The notes: a model not told the origin generated them from the sequence alone. A stretch of 64,000 bases of DNA from Virgibacillus subterraneus (GCF_900110695.1 NZ_FOEH01000001.1:1-64000); one strand, 5' to 3'. Shown: positions 23,528 to 31,592, counted from the stretch's first letter. Program-made: numbers and translations.

Positions 23528-23772
23528 GAAATTGCCTCCATTTCTTTTTTGATAACTTTTTTATCATAATTGTTAAAAAAAAGATCCGGGAAGAGTTTCC
23601 TCATGTCTTTACTGAAGAAATTTTCATATTTAACCATTGTCTCTCTACCTGGATTTACAACGCCTTTTTCTAACTTGCGCACATAAACAGTTGATATCCC
23701 TATCCCGTCCGCAAGTTGTTGTTGTGTTAGTTTGTGTTTGATTCTAAGTTGTAAAAGTAATTTGCGCTCCAC
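23524..23772 (-). CDS. Cro-like XRE regulator
   Basis: This 82-residue protein starts at GTG 23772, six bases after AGAGGTG. The HTH (LTQQQLADGIGISTVYVRKL) is typical of the XRE family. It is the first gene of the rightward early (minus strand) operon, divergent from the CI-like repressor, so it is the likely Cro. Longer in-frame starts would read through the operator region and are rejected. One operator copy (23550-23566) lies inside its 3' end. Confidence 0.75.
   Translation of the reverse strand: MERKLLLQLRIKHKLTQQQLADGIGISTVYVRKLEKGVVNPGRETMVKYENFFSKDMRKLFPDLFFNNYDKKVIKKEMEAIS
23550..23566. promoter_or_regulatory. distal copy of the 17-bp operator
   Basis: TGATAACTTTTTTATCA (23550-23566) is identical to the copy at 23791-23807. 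It lies within the last codons of the Cro-like gene, about 225 bp from the main operator group. A distant site of this kind could support repressor looping; that is inference. Confidence 0.6.
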
Positions 23773-23790
23773 TTTTTTCACCTCTTTTTT

Positions 23791-23887
23791 TGATAACTTT
23801 TTTATCACTACATTCAATATAAATGATAAATTACTTATCGTCAATACTTTTTTGAAAAACTTTTTATCATTGATAATATTTTTATCG
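23791..23887. promoter_or_regulatory. operator array of the lysogeny switch
   Basis: Four 17-bp sites of the form TGATAA-N5-TTATCA lie between the divergent regulators: 23791-23807 (perfect), 23824-23840 (last base G), 23853-23869 (TGAAAA left half) and 23871-23887 (last base G). The 23824 site occupies the spacer between the -35 and -10 of the early promoter. They are the probable binding sites of the CI-like and Cro-like proteins. Confidence 0.75.
23816..23844 (-). promoter_or_regulatory. early phage promoter
   Basis: On the minus strand TTGACG (23844-23839) and TATATT (23821-23816) are separated by 17 bases, a good sigma-A promoter. It drives the Cro-like gene and the early operon. The spacer holds an operator, so a bound repressor would block polymerase directly. 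Confidence 0.75.
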
Positions 23888-23916
23888 TATATGATTTATA
23901 ATGGAGGTGATTTGAG

Positions 23917-24297
23917 GTGCTGACAATGGAAAAGAAAAATGAGGTATTCGGGAAAAGATTAAAAGAATTAAGGGATAGAAAAGGCCTTAGTCAAGAAAAG
24001 ATGTCCGAAGCTTTAGGGATATCGAGGGCTAGGTATTCTCACTATGAAAATAATCATGTTGAGCCTGACATTGAACTAATACGTAAAATAGCAAACTATC
24101 ATAAAGTGGACAGTGATTATATATTAGGAATAACAGATATTCCAAGCAGAGAAGAAAACGCTGAAATAGAAAAAATACTCAACGATCCGCAAACAGAACT
24201 AATGTTCAATGACTGGAAGAACATGTCGGAAGAAGAAAGAAAAGAAGCAATTGAAATGATAAAATATATTAAGTTTAAAAATAAAAGGGGAGATTGA
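23917..24297 (+). CDS. CI-like lysogeny repressor (XRE family)
   Basis: This protein of about 124-127 residues has an XRE HTH (KELRDRKGLSQEKMSEALGI, SRARYSHYEN) and an acidic helical C-terminus, the short repressor type that is inactivated with help of ImmA-like peptidases. GTG 23917 follows GGAGGTG; ATG 23926 (MEKKNEVFGKRL) is an alternative. It is transcribed away from the Cro-like gene and directly joined to a lipoprotein gene (stop 24297, next ATG 24298). Confidence 0.85.
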   Translation: MLTMEKKNEVFGKRLKELRDRKGLSQEKMSEALGISRARYSHYENNHVEPDIELIRKIANYHKVDSDYILGITDIPSREENAEIEKILNDPQTELMFNDWKNMSEEERKEAIEMIKYIKFKNKRGD

Positions 24298-24720
24298 ATG
24301 AAGAAATTATTATTCCTTTTGCCGCTCTTAATCTTAGTTGCATGCGGCGGTGAATCGGTTGAATATGAGGATAATGTCAATATTGATGATCAAACACTTA
24401 CCATTGAAGGCGAAACTACCTTGGAAGATGGTTCTGTTATACATTATGAAGTTACCAATTTTGAAATAAGTGAGATTCTTCACGAAGGAACTACAAAGGT
24501 AACTGACGGTACCTTTTCAGTTGATCTAGACGCTTCCGAATATCCAGCTGGTGAATTCGAAATATATACTGCATTTTTACCTTACATGCAATCCGAAGAG
24601 ATACAAGAGATATACGGTGAATCAGGTGAAAACCTTAAAGGGGATAAAGTAAGTAAACTAGAAGATATGGAAGATGACATAAAAGTAATCGAGTCACGAA
24701 GAACGTTCGAAAAGCAGTAA
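24298..24720 (+). CDS. phage lipoprotein in the lysogeny operon
   Basis: This 140-residue protein has a lipoprotein signal (MKKLLFLLPLLILVACGG) with lipobox LVAC, so the mature protein would be attached to the outer face of the membrane at Cys 16. The mature part is acidic and beta-rich (TLTIEGETTLEDGSVIHYEV). Its ATG immediately follows the repressor stop, so it is expressed in the lysogen. Known prophage lipoproteins in this position, such as Ltp of Streptococcus phage TP-J34, block superinfecting phage DNA injection. The same role here is inferred from context. Confidence 0.7.
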   Translation: MKKLLFLLPLLILVACGGESVEYEDNVNIDDQTLTIEGETTLEDGSVIHYEVTNFEISEILHEGTTKVTDGTFSVDLDASEYPAGEFEIYTAFLPYMQSEEIQEIYGESGENLKGDKVSKLEDMEDDIKVIESRRTFEKQ

Positions 24721-24729
24721 TCAATACAA

Positions 24730-24759
24730 GGTGTGCATTAAAATGTACACCCTATTTTG
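24730..24759 (+). terminator. terminator after the repressor-lipoprotein pair
   Basis: GGTGTGCAT (24730-24738) pairs with ATGTACACC (24743-24751) with one mismatch and is followed by CTATTTTG. The T tract is modest, so some read-through into the ImmA-like gene is possible. Confidence 0.55.
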
Positions 24760-24793
24760 TAAACTAAATACGAACATATATTCTATTTTAGGG

Positions 24794-25258
24794 GTGGTCA
24801 TCATTAGGTATACATATTTAGAGGACTTTGTTCGTGATTTATACAAGCGTTTAGACATTTGGTTGCCAGGTGAATTAGAGATAGAAACAATAGCCAGTAA
24901 ACTAAATCTAAGTGTCCTATATGGCGGTGTTAGCCTACGCTTTGGAAATGTGTTTGTTATTCGAAAATCTAATAAACAAAGAGAATGGCAATTATTTGGC
25001 CATGAAGTTGGTCATTATCTTGGCCATGTAGGCAATCAATTAATGATGCATCATTTGTTTCGAGATCTACAAGAATACCAGGCTAATCACTTTGCTTATC
25101 ATTTTTGTATCCCAACATTTATGTTACAAGATTTGTATAACCTTAACGTCTATCAAGTTATGAATCTGTTTAATGTAGAATATGAATTCGCACTAAATCG
25201 ACTAAATATGTATGAAGGGAAGATAATCTATGAGAGGACATATACTTCAACGCGGTAG
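24794..25258 (+). CDS. ImmA/IrrE-like metallopeptidase
   Basis: The protein contains the zinc motif FGHEVGHYLGH (HExxH) and a downstream YQANHFAYHF segment of the ImmA/IrrE family. ImmA peptidases cleave phage or ICE repressors after a signal, linking host stress to induction. The start is uncertain: GTG 24794 is the best canonical codon, but AGGGGTGGT lies just before ATC/ATT codons at 24800-24803. The ATG at 24731 lies inside the terminator stem and is unlikely. It overlaps the integrase start. Confidence 0.75.
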   Translation: MVIIRYTYLEDFVRDLYKRLDIWLPGELEIETIASKLNLSVLYGGVSLRFGNVFVIRKSNKQREWQLFGHEVGHYLGHVGNQLMMHHLFRDLQEYQANHFAYHFCIPTFMLQDLYNLNVYQVMNLFNVEYEFALNRLNMYEGKIIYERTYTSTR

Positions 25259-26378
25259 CAAATATTCGTTCGTAATTGATATTGGACGAGACCCCGTTAC
25301 TAAAAAACGTAGACAAAAACGTGTATCCGGATTTACGAGCAAGAAAAAGGCACAAACGGCTATGAATGATATGATTGCTGAATTGAATCGAGGGAGTTAC
25401 GTAGAGCCATCCACAGAAACACTTAATGACTATCTGGATGCATGGCTCAAGCATAAACAAAAAAGAGTAGCACACAGCACTTACTTGCACTATAAGACCT
25501 ATATCGAGAATCACATAAAGACTGCTTTGGGTAATACAAGAGTATTTGATTTAAAAGCACGACAAGTTCAACAATTTTATGATTCTCTTTTAGAACAAGG
25601 GCATTTATCCGAACGATCCATACATCATATACACCGTATTTTAAGTAATGCGCTAGAAAAAGGAGCTCGGATTGGTGACGTTCAAAAGAATGTTGCTAAA
25701 GCTGTAGAGCCTGCCAGTGTACGTAAAAAGGAAATGAAACACTGGAACATGAATACATTAAAAGGTTTTTTGGAACTAACTAGAAGGGAACCGCATTTCA
25801 TCGCCTGGTATCTTGCTGCGTTTACAGGAATGAGGCAGGGTGAAATATTAGGGTTGAAGTGGGATTGTGTGGATTGGGGTAATAAAACCATTTTTGTACG
25901 CCGTGCACTAAAAAGGGATGAAAGAAAATATATTATTGCTGATTTAAAAAACAACGCCAGTTACCGATCTATTTCTATATCTGACACAGATGTGTTTGAA
26001 TTAAGGAAATACTTCAACGAACAGAAAGAACAAAAAGTAAAAGTTGGCAAAGATTACGATAATCAAAATTTAGTTGTTGCCACTGCATTAGGTACACATT
26101 TGTTACCTTCAAACCTAGGCAGAGCTTTTCGCCGTTGCCTTAAACAAACGGAAGTAGATAAAATTCGTTTTCATGATCTAAGGCATACACATGCATCTAT
26201 GCTGTTTGGGCTTAAGGCGCATCCAAAAATAGTGCAGGAACGGTTAGGACATTCTTCTATCCAAGTGACCCTCGACACATATTCTCATATGCTTCCAAAC
26301 ATGCAGGAAGCTGTGGCAGAATCATTAGAAAGTGCATTTCAAAAAGAAGAAAAGGACAAGAACAAGAATTCGCTTTAG
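25230..26378 (+). CDS. int: tyrosine integrase
   Basis: This 382-residue protein has the arm-binding N-terminal domain (GSKYSFVIDIGRDPVTKKRR), the SAM-like core-binding domain, and the catalytic domain with Arg in TGMRQGEILGLKW, HxxR in FHDLRHTHASM, LGHSS and the nucleophile Tyr in LDTYSHM. It catalyses site-specific insertion of the phage. It is the last phage gene before the tRNA-Arg gene, so attachment is at the tRNA. Confidence 0.92.
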   Translation: MRGHILQRGSKYSFVIDIGRDPVTKKRRQKRVSGFTSKKKAQTAMNDMIAELNRGSYVEPSTETLNDYLDAWLKHKQKRVAHSTYLHYKTYIENHIKTALGNTRVFDLKARQVQQFYDSLLEQGHLSERSIHHIHRILSNALEKGARIGDVQKNVAKAVEPASVRKKEMKHWNMNTLKGFLELTRREPHFIAWYLAAFTGMRQGEILGLKWDCVDWGNKTIFVRRALKRDERKYIIADLKNNASYRSISISDTDVFELRKYFNEQKEQKVKVGKDYDNQNLVVATALGTHLLPSNLGRAFRRCLKQTEVDKIRFHDLRHTHASMLFGLKAHPKIVQERLGHSSIQVTLDTYSHMLPNMQEAVAESLESAFQKEEKDKNKNSL

Positions 26379-26379
26379 T

Positions 26380-26407
26380 TGACTAAAGGTGACCAATCCG
26401 TGACCAT
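26380..26407. other. TGAC(C/T)A direct repeats, candidate integrase arm sites
   Basis: TGACTA (26380), TGACCA (26390) and TGACCA (26401) are spaced by 10 and 11 bases between the integrase stop and the tRNA-Arg gene. Short direct repeats spaced by a helical turn next to att are typical of integrase arm-type sites. This is inferred from position and spacing. Confidence 0.45.
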
Positions 26408-26433
26408 TTTCAAAAATAAATCCTCAAAAGTAG

Positions 26434-26506
26434 TGCCCCCGGCAGGATTCGAACCTGCGACACATGGTTTAGGAAACCAATGCTCTATCCCCTGAGCTAC
26501 GGGGGC
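26434..26506 (-). tRNA. tRNA-Arg(CCU), prophage attachment site
   Basis: A 73-base cloverleaf can be folded: acceptor GCCCCCG/CGGGGGC, D stem GCTC/GAGC, anticodon loop TTCCTAA with anticodon CCT, T arm GCAGGTTCGAATCCTGC, discriminator A. CCA is not encoded. The bottom anticodon stem pair (27-43) is a T-T mismatch. The prophage lies at its 3' end next to the integrase, so the attachment core probably overlaps this gene. Confidence 0.9.
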
Positions 26507-26517
26507 AAATAATAATT

Positions 26518-26791
26518 AAAAGCTGTTTTCTAAAAGTTTGTTGTTTCTGGCACAAAAGATATAAACTGCGAAGTAACATGGAAAAATACTCAACCGGGGC
26601 TCATAACTTCGATATGAGTGACCGTTTCTCACTATTTAAACAGAGTTCGGGTTCTCATAACCCTGATGAGTGAGCCCATGGCTAGTAAGACTGCGAAAGT
26701 GCTAGCTTGAGCAGATGTTGCATTGGTACCGGAGTGGTGCAAAAGATTAACTGCGATGGTTAAATAGCAACAAAATTTGTCAAAAAAGCCT
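26518..26791. repeat. family B repeat, shortened copy (B1)
   Basis: The left end (AAAGCTGTTTTCTAAAAGTT, then GATATAAACTGCGAAG) and right end (GCAACAAAATTTGTC...AAGCCT) are imperfect inverted copies. An inner segment, ATGGCTAGTAAGACTGCGAA, has an inverted relative in B2 near 33660. The GGAAATACAC core is missing. The element fills most of the gap between tRNA-Arg and dgk; no gene is seen in it. Confidence 0.6.
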
Positions 26792-26935
26792 AATTAAAAA
26801 CCAACACTAACAATAATACAATACAGAGAACAGATTGAAAAGCATGAATACTTTTCACACATGGAATTGAGCTTTTTATTATGCTAAAATAAGAAATATA
26901 TGTCGAATATTGTTATGTTGATTGGAGGGAAAGTT

Positions 26936-27583
26936 ATGGCAGAGGTTCCGTTCATTGCAATAGAGGGGCCAATTGGAATTGGAAAGACATCACTTGCAAA
27001 AAAGCTTTCTGTCCATTTTGATTTTCATTTATTAAAGGAAATTGTTGAAGAAAATCCGTTTCTCGGTAAATTTTATGACGATATTGATGAGTGGAGCTTT
27101 CAGACGGAAATGTTTTTTCTATGCAATCGATTCAAGCAATTGGAAGATATCGAAAAAAAATACTTAAATCAAAATAAGGCAGTTATTGCCGATTATCATA
27201 TATCCAAAAACATGATTTTTGCCAAACGAACGTTGCAACCAGATAAATTTGAAAAATATGAACAGATTTATCACATTTTAACGAAGGATATGCCTGTTCC
27301 GAATATGATGATTTATTTACACGCAAGTCTTGATACAATTTTAAAACGAATTCGCTTACGTGGGAGAGATATTGAGCAGAATATTAAACCTTCATACCTT
27401 GCGCAGCTAGCACAGGACTATGAGGACTATATGAACGAATTCGAAGTGCTTCATCCGGAAATTCCCGTCATTCGGATAAATGGTGATGAGACTGATTTTG
27501 TAAAGCAGCAGGATGATTTAAATATGATTATTAGACAGGTGGAAAACCAGCTAGATAACCATAAAGTTACTTCCAAACGATAA
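26936..27583 (+). CDS. dgk: deoxyguanosine kinase
   Basis: This protein of 215 residues is a deoxynucleoside kinase of the DNK family: P-loop EGPIGIGKTSL near the N-terminus, the Glu-rich EIVEENPFL segment and the lid RLRGRDIEQN. It phosphorylates deoxyguanosine in purine salvage. ATG 26936 is chosen because GGAGGG lies six bases upstream. The paralogous dck follows after 14 bases. B. subtilis also carries the pair beside serS and tRNA-Ser. Confidence 0.85.
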   Translation: MAEVPFIAIEGPIGIGKTSLAKKLSVHFDFHLLKEIVEENPFLGKFYDDIDEWSFQTEMFFLCNRFKQLEDIEKKYLNQNKAVIADYHISKNMIFAKRTLQPDKFEKYEQIYHILTKDMPVPNMMIYLHASLDTILKRIRLRGRDIEQNIKPSYLAQLAQDYEDYMNEFEVLHPEIPVIRINGDETDFVKQQDDLNMIIRQVENQLDNHKVTSKR

Positions 27584-27597
27584 AGGGGATCAAAGCA

Positions 27598-28281
27598 ATG
27601 AATTTACGAGATAAATACCAAATACCGCATGATAGCATCATTACAATTGCCGGTACAGTAGGAGTGGGAAAATCAACAATGACTAAGGCGTTAGCGAATG
27701 CCTTAAAATTTAAAACTTCACTTGAAAAAGTTGAGACTAACCCATACTTAGGAAAGTTTTATGATGATTTTGAACGCTGGAGCTTCCATCTGCAAATATA
27801 CTTTTTAGCTGAACGTTTTAAGGAGCAAAAGAAAATATTTGAATATGGCGGTGGCTTTATCCAAGATCGTTCCATTTATGAAGATACTGGTATTTTTGCG
27901 AAAATGCATTACGATAATGGAACAATGTCAAAGACTGATTATGAAACATACACAAATCTCTTTGAAGCAATGGTTATGACCCCATATTTCCCGCACCCTG
28001 ACCTTTTGATTTATCTGGAAGGAACTTTTGATGAAGTCGTGGAGCGAATTCAATCACGAGGTCGAGAGATGGAAAAAAATACACCAATTTCTTATTGGGA
28101 AGAAATGTATAATCGCTATGAAAACTGGATTAATAACTTTAATTCTTGCCCAATATTACGAATAAACATTTCAGATTATGACTTAATCGAACAAGAAGGG
28201 TCAATCGAACCAATTTTAGAAAAGATTGGTCACTTTATCCAACAATCACGGAAATGGAAAACGAGAGAACTAATAAAATAA
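27598..28281 (+). CDS. dck: deoxyadenosine/deoxycytidine kinase
   Basis: This 227-residue DNK-family kinase has the P-loop AGTVGVGKSTM, KVETNPYLGKFYDD and the DRS motif in FIQDRSIYED, with the lid RIQSRGREME. It phosphorylates deoxyadenosine and deoxycytidine. It forms an operon with dgk. The two kinases share about the same length and fold but differ in the substrate-binding DRS region (dgk has ADYHISKN). Confidence 0.87.
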   Translation: MNLRDKYQIPHDSIITIAGTVGVGKSTMTKALANALKFKTSLEKVETNPYLGKFYDDFERWSFHLQIYFLAERFKEQKKIFEYGGGFIQDRSIYEDTGIFAKMHYDNGTMSKTDYETYTNLFEAMVMTPYFPHPDLLIYLEGTFDEVVERIQSRGREMEKNTPISYWEEMYNRYENWINNFNSCPILRINISDYDLIEQEGSIEPILEKIGHFIQQSRKWKTRELIK

Positions 28282-28290
28282 TTTTAAAAT

Positions 28291-28320
28291 AAGGTGTTCC
28301 AGAAATGGAGCGCCTTTTTC
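28291..28320 (+). terminator. terminator of dgk-dck
   Basis: AAGGTGTTCC pairs with GGAGCGCCTT including G-T pairs, loop of about six bases, followed by TTTC. It lies ten bases after the dck stop. Confidence 0.75.
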
Positions 28321-28442
28321 TTTGGTTAATTTTGTTTTAATAAGATTATTTTTTGTTAAACAGTGATATGAATCACCGATTTTATAAGGTAATTTATATA
28401 TAGTAGAAGATGGACGAGAACTAAATAGAAGGGATGAATTAA

Positions 28443-28781
28443 ATGGCTAACATACGTATGGAAAATGAAAAAGACTTAGTTGTTGAGGCAGATTTATCCG
28501 ATCTGCAAACGTTTGTCGATGAAGCTGTAAACAACTTTGACATATACAGGGAAGAGATTGCAGTTATTTATGAGAAGATGCCTAGATTTGATTATAAATA
28601 CTTCTGCTTTTATGCCTATTCAACATATCGATTGCTAGAGGCAGCGATGGAGTTTGATACAAGTGAAGTTGGACATATTCGAGTAGTTGCACCTGATGAG
28701 TTTTTCTATGCATTTTATGGAATGATTGCAACACTGCATACACAAGCATTAACAGATGAAAAAAAGGAACTTGGCGCATAA
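28443..28781 (+). CDS. conserved hypothetical protein (112 aa)
   Basis: This 112-residue acidic protein (MANIRMENEKDLVVEADLSD...) contains an aromatic-rich centre (RFDYKYFCFYAYSTYRLLEA). I do not recognise the family. Its last codons (KKELGA) are encoded within the left arm of a strong bidirectional terminator. A ribosome binding site (GAAGGG) precedes ATG 28443. It is convergent with proC. Confidence 0.55.
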   Translation: MANIRMENEKDLVVEADLSDLQTFVDEAVNNFDIYREEIAVIYEKMPRFDYKYFCFYAYSTYRLLEAAMEFDTSEVGHIRVVAPDEFFYAFYGMIATLHTQALTDEKKELGA

Positions 28782-28793
28782 GCCAAGTTCCTT
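28764..28793. terminator. bidirectional terminator between the unknown gene and proC
   Basis: AAGGAACTTGGC and GCCAAGTTCCTT form a perfect 12-bp stem with a six-base loop, with A tracts on the left and T-rich sequence on the right. It overlaps the 3' end of the unknown gene and ends five bases from the proC stop, serving both converging genes. Confidence 0.85.
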
Positions 28794-28797
28794 TCAA

Positions 28798-29613
28798 TTA
28801 TATCTTATCCCCTAATTCAATTGAGCGTTCACGTGCGCTTTTCACACATTCTATAACAGCCTCCTGGAAGTCATTAAAAGCTAACGCTTCAAGACCTGAT
28901 TGAGTGGTTCCTCCTGGGCTTGTTATATTTTCCCTTAATTCTCCGGCTGTCTGTCCGGAGTGTTTAAGCATTTCTCCAGCCCCAACAACAGTTTGGGTAA
29001 TTAAATCTTTGGCAACCTCTTTATCCAAGCCAGCATCGACAGCTGCCTTTTCCATTGCTTCTACAAAGTAATAAATATATGCAGGGCCACTTCCGGAAAT
29101 ACCTGTTACTGTATGCATATCCGCTTCATTCACAACGGTTACAGTGCCAATTGTATTAAATAATTCAATAACTGCATTGATATGTTCTTCGGTCGCGTGT
29201 TTCCCTTTTGAGACAGCAGTTGCTGATGCTCCAATTGCTACCGATGTATTTGGCATTGCCCGTATAACCGGTACTTCTTTGCCAAATAAATTAGAAATAT
29301 CGTCCGACGAAACACCAGCTACAACAGATACAATTAATTGATTAGGCTGAATATGTTCCTTAATTGACTCAATAGCTGCTTCCATATCATGAGGCTTCAT
29401 TGATAACATAACTATATCAGCGTCGGTGATTACCTCTTGTTTATCCTTAATCACTTGTATTTGATAGCTTTCTTGAAGTTTATCCAAACGTTCCTGATTA
29501 TTTCTATTCGTTACAAAAATTTGTTCCTTCGTTAAAAAGTCTTTATTCAAAATACCTGCAATAATTGATTCAGCCATTGATCCAGCGCCCATAAAAGAAA
29601 CTTTCTTCAGCAT
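28798..29613 (-). CDS. proC: pyrroline-5-carboxylate reductase
   Basis: This 271-residue enzyme has the NAD(P)-binding N-terminus VSFMGAGSMAESIIAG, the P5CR core AMPNTSVAIGASATAVS and the family signature region PGGTTQSGLEALA. It catalyses the last step of proline synthesis. ATG 29613 follows AGGAGG. Proline is a common compatible solute in halotolerant Bacillaceae, which may be relevant, but no osmotic control element was identified. Confidence 0.92.
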   Translation of the reverse strand: MLKKVSFMGAGSMAESIIAGILNKDFLTKEQIFVTNRNNQERLDKLQESYQIQVIKDKQEVITDADIVMLSMKPHDMEAAIESIKEHIQPNQLIVSVVAGVSSDDISNLFGKEVPVIRAMPNTSVAIGASATAVSKGKHATEEHINAVIELFNTIGTVTVVNEADMHTVTGISGSGPAYIYYFVEAMEKAAVDAGLDKEVAKDLITQTVVGAGEMLKHSGQTAGELRENITSPGGTTQSGLEALAFNDFQEAVIECVKSARERSIELGDKI

Positions 29614-29799
29614 TTCTTCTTACCTCCTATTTAGTTAAAAACCGTTCTATCATTGAAATGATTTCCGTATCATCATATTAATAATAATTACTGTATTAAT
29701 AATATGTACTATATTTAAAACATTACCACATAAATAAAACCGCTACACTAGTAACGGTTCATGTTATTATCTCTAAATTTATTAGCTTTTTAAATTAAA

Positions 29800-29892
29800 T
29801 GGAGGAGGTAGAGGGATTCGAACCCCCGCGCGGTTTGACCCGCCTGTTGGTTTTCAAGACCAATCCCTTCAGCCAGACTTGGGTATACCTCC
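29800..29892 (-). tRNA. tRNA-Ser(UGA)
   Basis: A 93-base class II tRNA: acceptor GGAGGTA/TACCTCC, anticodon loop CTTGAAAA with anticodon TGA, a long variable arm (GGCGGGTCAAACCGCG region), T loop TTCGAAT and an encoded CCA. The discriminator base reads T, unusual for serine tRNAs, where G73 is normal. In B. subtilis a tRNA-Ser also lies between serS and dck. Confidence 0.9.
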
Positions 29893-29962
29893 ATGCGACA
29901 AAATATAATATATCATGCATGAAATACGTTGTCAAACGGAATTTACAATTTTTAATCTGTTA

Positions 29963-30048
29963 TTAGAAAACTTGGCATTCGGCGTGCCTTTTGGCGAATT
30001 GCCTTAGTTGCACTTTTGCAGTAAGAAAGTAGCTATACTTTTATCTGC
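29963..30048 (-). repeat. family A two-hairpin repeat, copy A1
   Basis: The copy starts TTAGAAAACTTGGC and ends with the hairpin GCAGTAAGAAAGTA/TACTTTTATCTGC. The first hairpin is partly degraded (ATTCGGCG against GGCGAATT). It directly abuts copy A2 head-to-tail. Coordinates run from TTAG to the final CTGC. Confidence 0.75.
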
Positions 30049-30136
30049 TTAGAAAACTTGGCATTCGCCAAGCCTTAATGGCGAGTGCCTTAGTTGCACT
30101 TTTGCAGTAAGACAGTATTTATACTTTCTTAGCTGC
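30049..30136 (-). repeat. family A two-hairpin repeat, copy A2
   Basis: A near-consensus copy: TTAGAAAACTTGGC, stem GGCATTCGCC/GGCGAGTGCC, the conserved TTAGTTGCACTT link, and a hairpin GCAGTAAGACAGTA/TACTTTCTTAGCTGC. It follows A1 without any gap, a tandem arrangement seen in REP-type repeats. Confidence 0.8.
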
Positions 30137-30177
30137 CTAAAAATAGCCATGGTAAATCCCTGGATTTACACATGGCT
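30137..30177 (-). terminator. terminator of glnK-amt
   Basis: On the minus strand AGCCATG...GTAAATCC pairs with GGATTTAC...CATGGCT (30145-30177) and is followed by ATTTTTAGG. It lies about 45 bases after the amt stop. Confidence 0.75.
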
Positions 30178-30224
30178 CCTGGAGAACTTTATAATACTAA
30201 AACAAAGATAGCTTGAAAACATAT

Positions 30225-31592
30225 TTATCCTTTTTCTTCTGCGCTGGATAAATTGTTTAAACGATCAGCAAAGGCAAGTTTACCAGTAATGGGTTCAGAA
30301 TCATCTGTTAAAATAACTTCTTTTAATTCATAAGCATTTGAACCGTGTTCCGCAAAATCAAGGCCAGCAATTTCCTCTTCTTCAGAAACTCGAATAGAAG
30401 AGAAGCGTGTAACGATATACAAGAATGTTCCCATTGCTCCCATTGTCCATGCTACTACAGCAAGTACTCCTATCAGTTGGATCATTAATTGAGAGATGCC
30501 ACCACCATAGAAGAGACCATTTGAAGTAGAGAATAATCCTACTGCAAGCGTTCCCCAAATACCACAAATTCCATGAACAGTAATTGCACCAACTGGATCG
30601 TCAATCCTTAATTTGGTATCTAGTAAACGGATTCCTTCAACTAGAACTATACCTGAAATCAAACCGACTAACACGGAACCCCCAAGAGATATTTCAGCAC
30701 AACCAGCTGTAATCCCTACTAGTCCAGCCAATACGCCATTAAGTGATAAGGAAGCATCTACTCTTTTAAAACGAAGCTTCGTATAAAGAGCTGATGATAC
30801 TAATGCCGCTGATGTTGATAAAAGAGTTGTACCAATTACCATTGGTACAAGTTGTGGGTCCGCAGCCAATGTACTTCCTCCATTAAACCCAAACCATCCT
30901 AACCATAGAATAAATATCCCAAGCGCTCCAATCGGAACGTTATGTCCTGGTATCACATTAACCTTCTTGCCTGTATATTTTCCAAGTCTGGGTCCTAAAA
31001 ATAAAACAGCTGTAAGTGCCCCAACAGCACCTGTTAAGTGAACTACTGTAGAGCCGGCAAAATCACTAAATCCTAAAGTCGTTAGCCATCCATCTCCTTG
31101 CCAAATCCAGTGCCCAACTATCGGGTAAATCACCGCTGTCATGGCGACAACAATAAATACATAACTGCTTAGTTTCATTCGCTCAGCAACTGCACCAGAA
31201 ATTATTGTGGCACAAGTCGCAACGAACATTGCCTGGAAGACGAAAAAACTGATATCTTCTACACCATTTAATAGAAATCCGTCAATCCCAATAATTTTCC
31301 CCAATGTGGTACCAAACATTAATGCGTACCCTAAAATATAAAACAGAATTGCAGCAACACTGATTGTAATAAAGTTTTTCATTAAAATATTCAATGAATT
31401 TTTAGCTCTTGTGAACCCCGTCTCAACCATCGCAAATCCTGCATGCATAAAGAATACCAAAAACGCAGCTACCATTACCCAAACAAGATTAACGGATAAC
31501 TGCAGGGATTCCGAAGTTGGCGCAGCATAAGCTGTTGAAGATATCGAAAGAAAAATAATAAATAAAAGTATACTTTTTTTGAATTTGAACAT
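30225..31592 (-). CDS. amt: ammonium transporter
   Basis: This 455-residue protein has an N-terminal hydrophobic leader (KSILLFIIFLSISSTAYA) and about eleven membrane spans, with family motifs DFAGSTVVHLTGAVGAL (the conserved first His region) and TVHGICGIWGTLAVG (second His). It transports ammonium. The C-terminal cytosolic tail (VSEEEEIAGLDFAEHG) is the part that binds the GlnK regulator. It is encoded downstream of glnK in one operon. Confidence 0.92.
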   Translation of the reverse strand: MFKFKKSILLFIIFLSISSTAYAAPTSESLQLSVNLVWVMVAAFLVFFMHAGFAMVETGFTRAKNSLNILMKNFITISVAAILFYILGYALMFGTTLGKIIGIDGFLLNGVEDISFFVFQAMFVATCATIISGAVAERMKLSSYVFIVVAMTAVIYPIVGHWIWQGDGWLTTLGFSDFAGSTVVHLTGAVGALTAVLFLGPRLGKYTGKKVNVIPGHNVPIGALGIFILWLGWFGFNGGSTLAADPQLVPMVIGTTLLSTSAALVSSALYTKLRFKRVDASLSLNGVLAGLVGITAGCAEISLGGSVLVGLISGIVLVEGIRLLDTKLRIDDPVGAITVHGICGIWGTLAVGLFSTSNGLFYGGGISQLMIQLIGVLAVVAWTMGAMGTFLYIVTRFSSIRVSEEEEIAGLDFAEHGSNAYELKEVILTDDSEPITGKLAFADRLNNLSSAEEKG

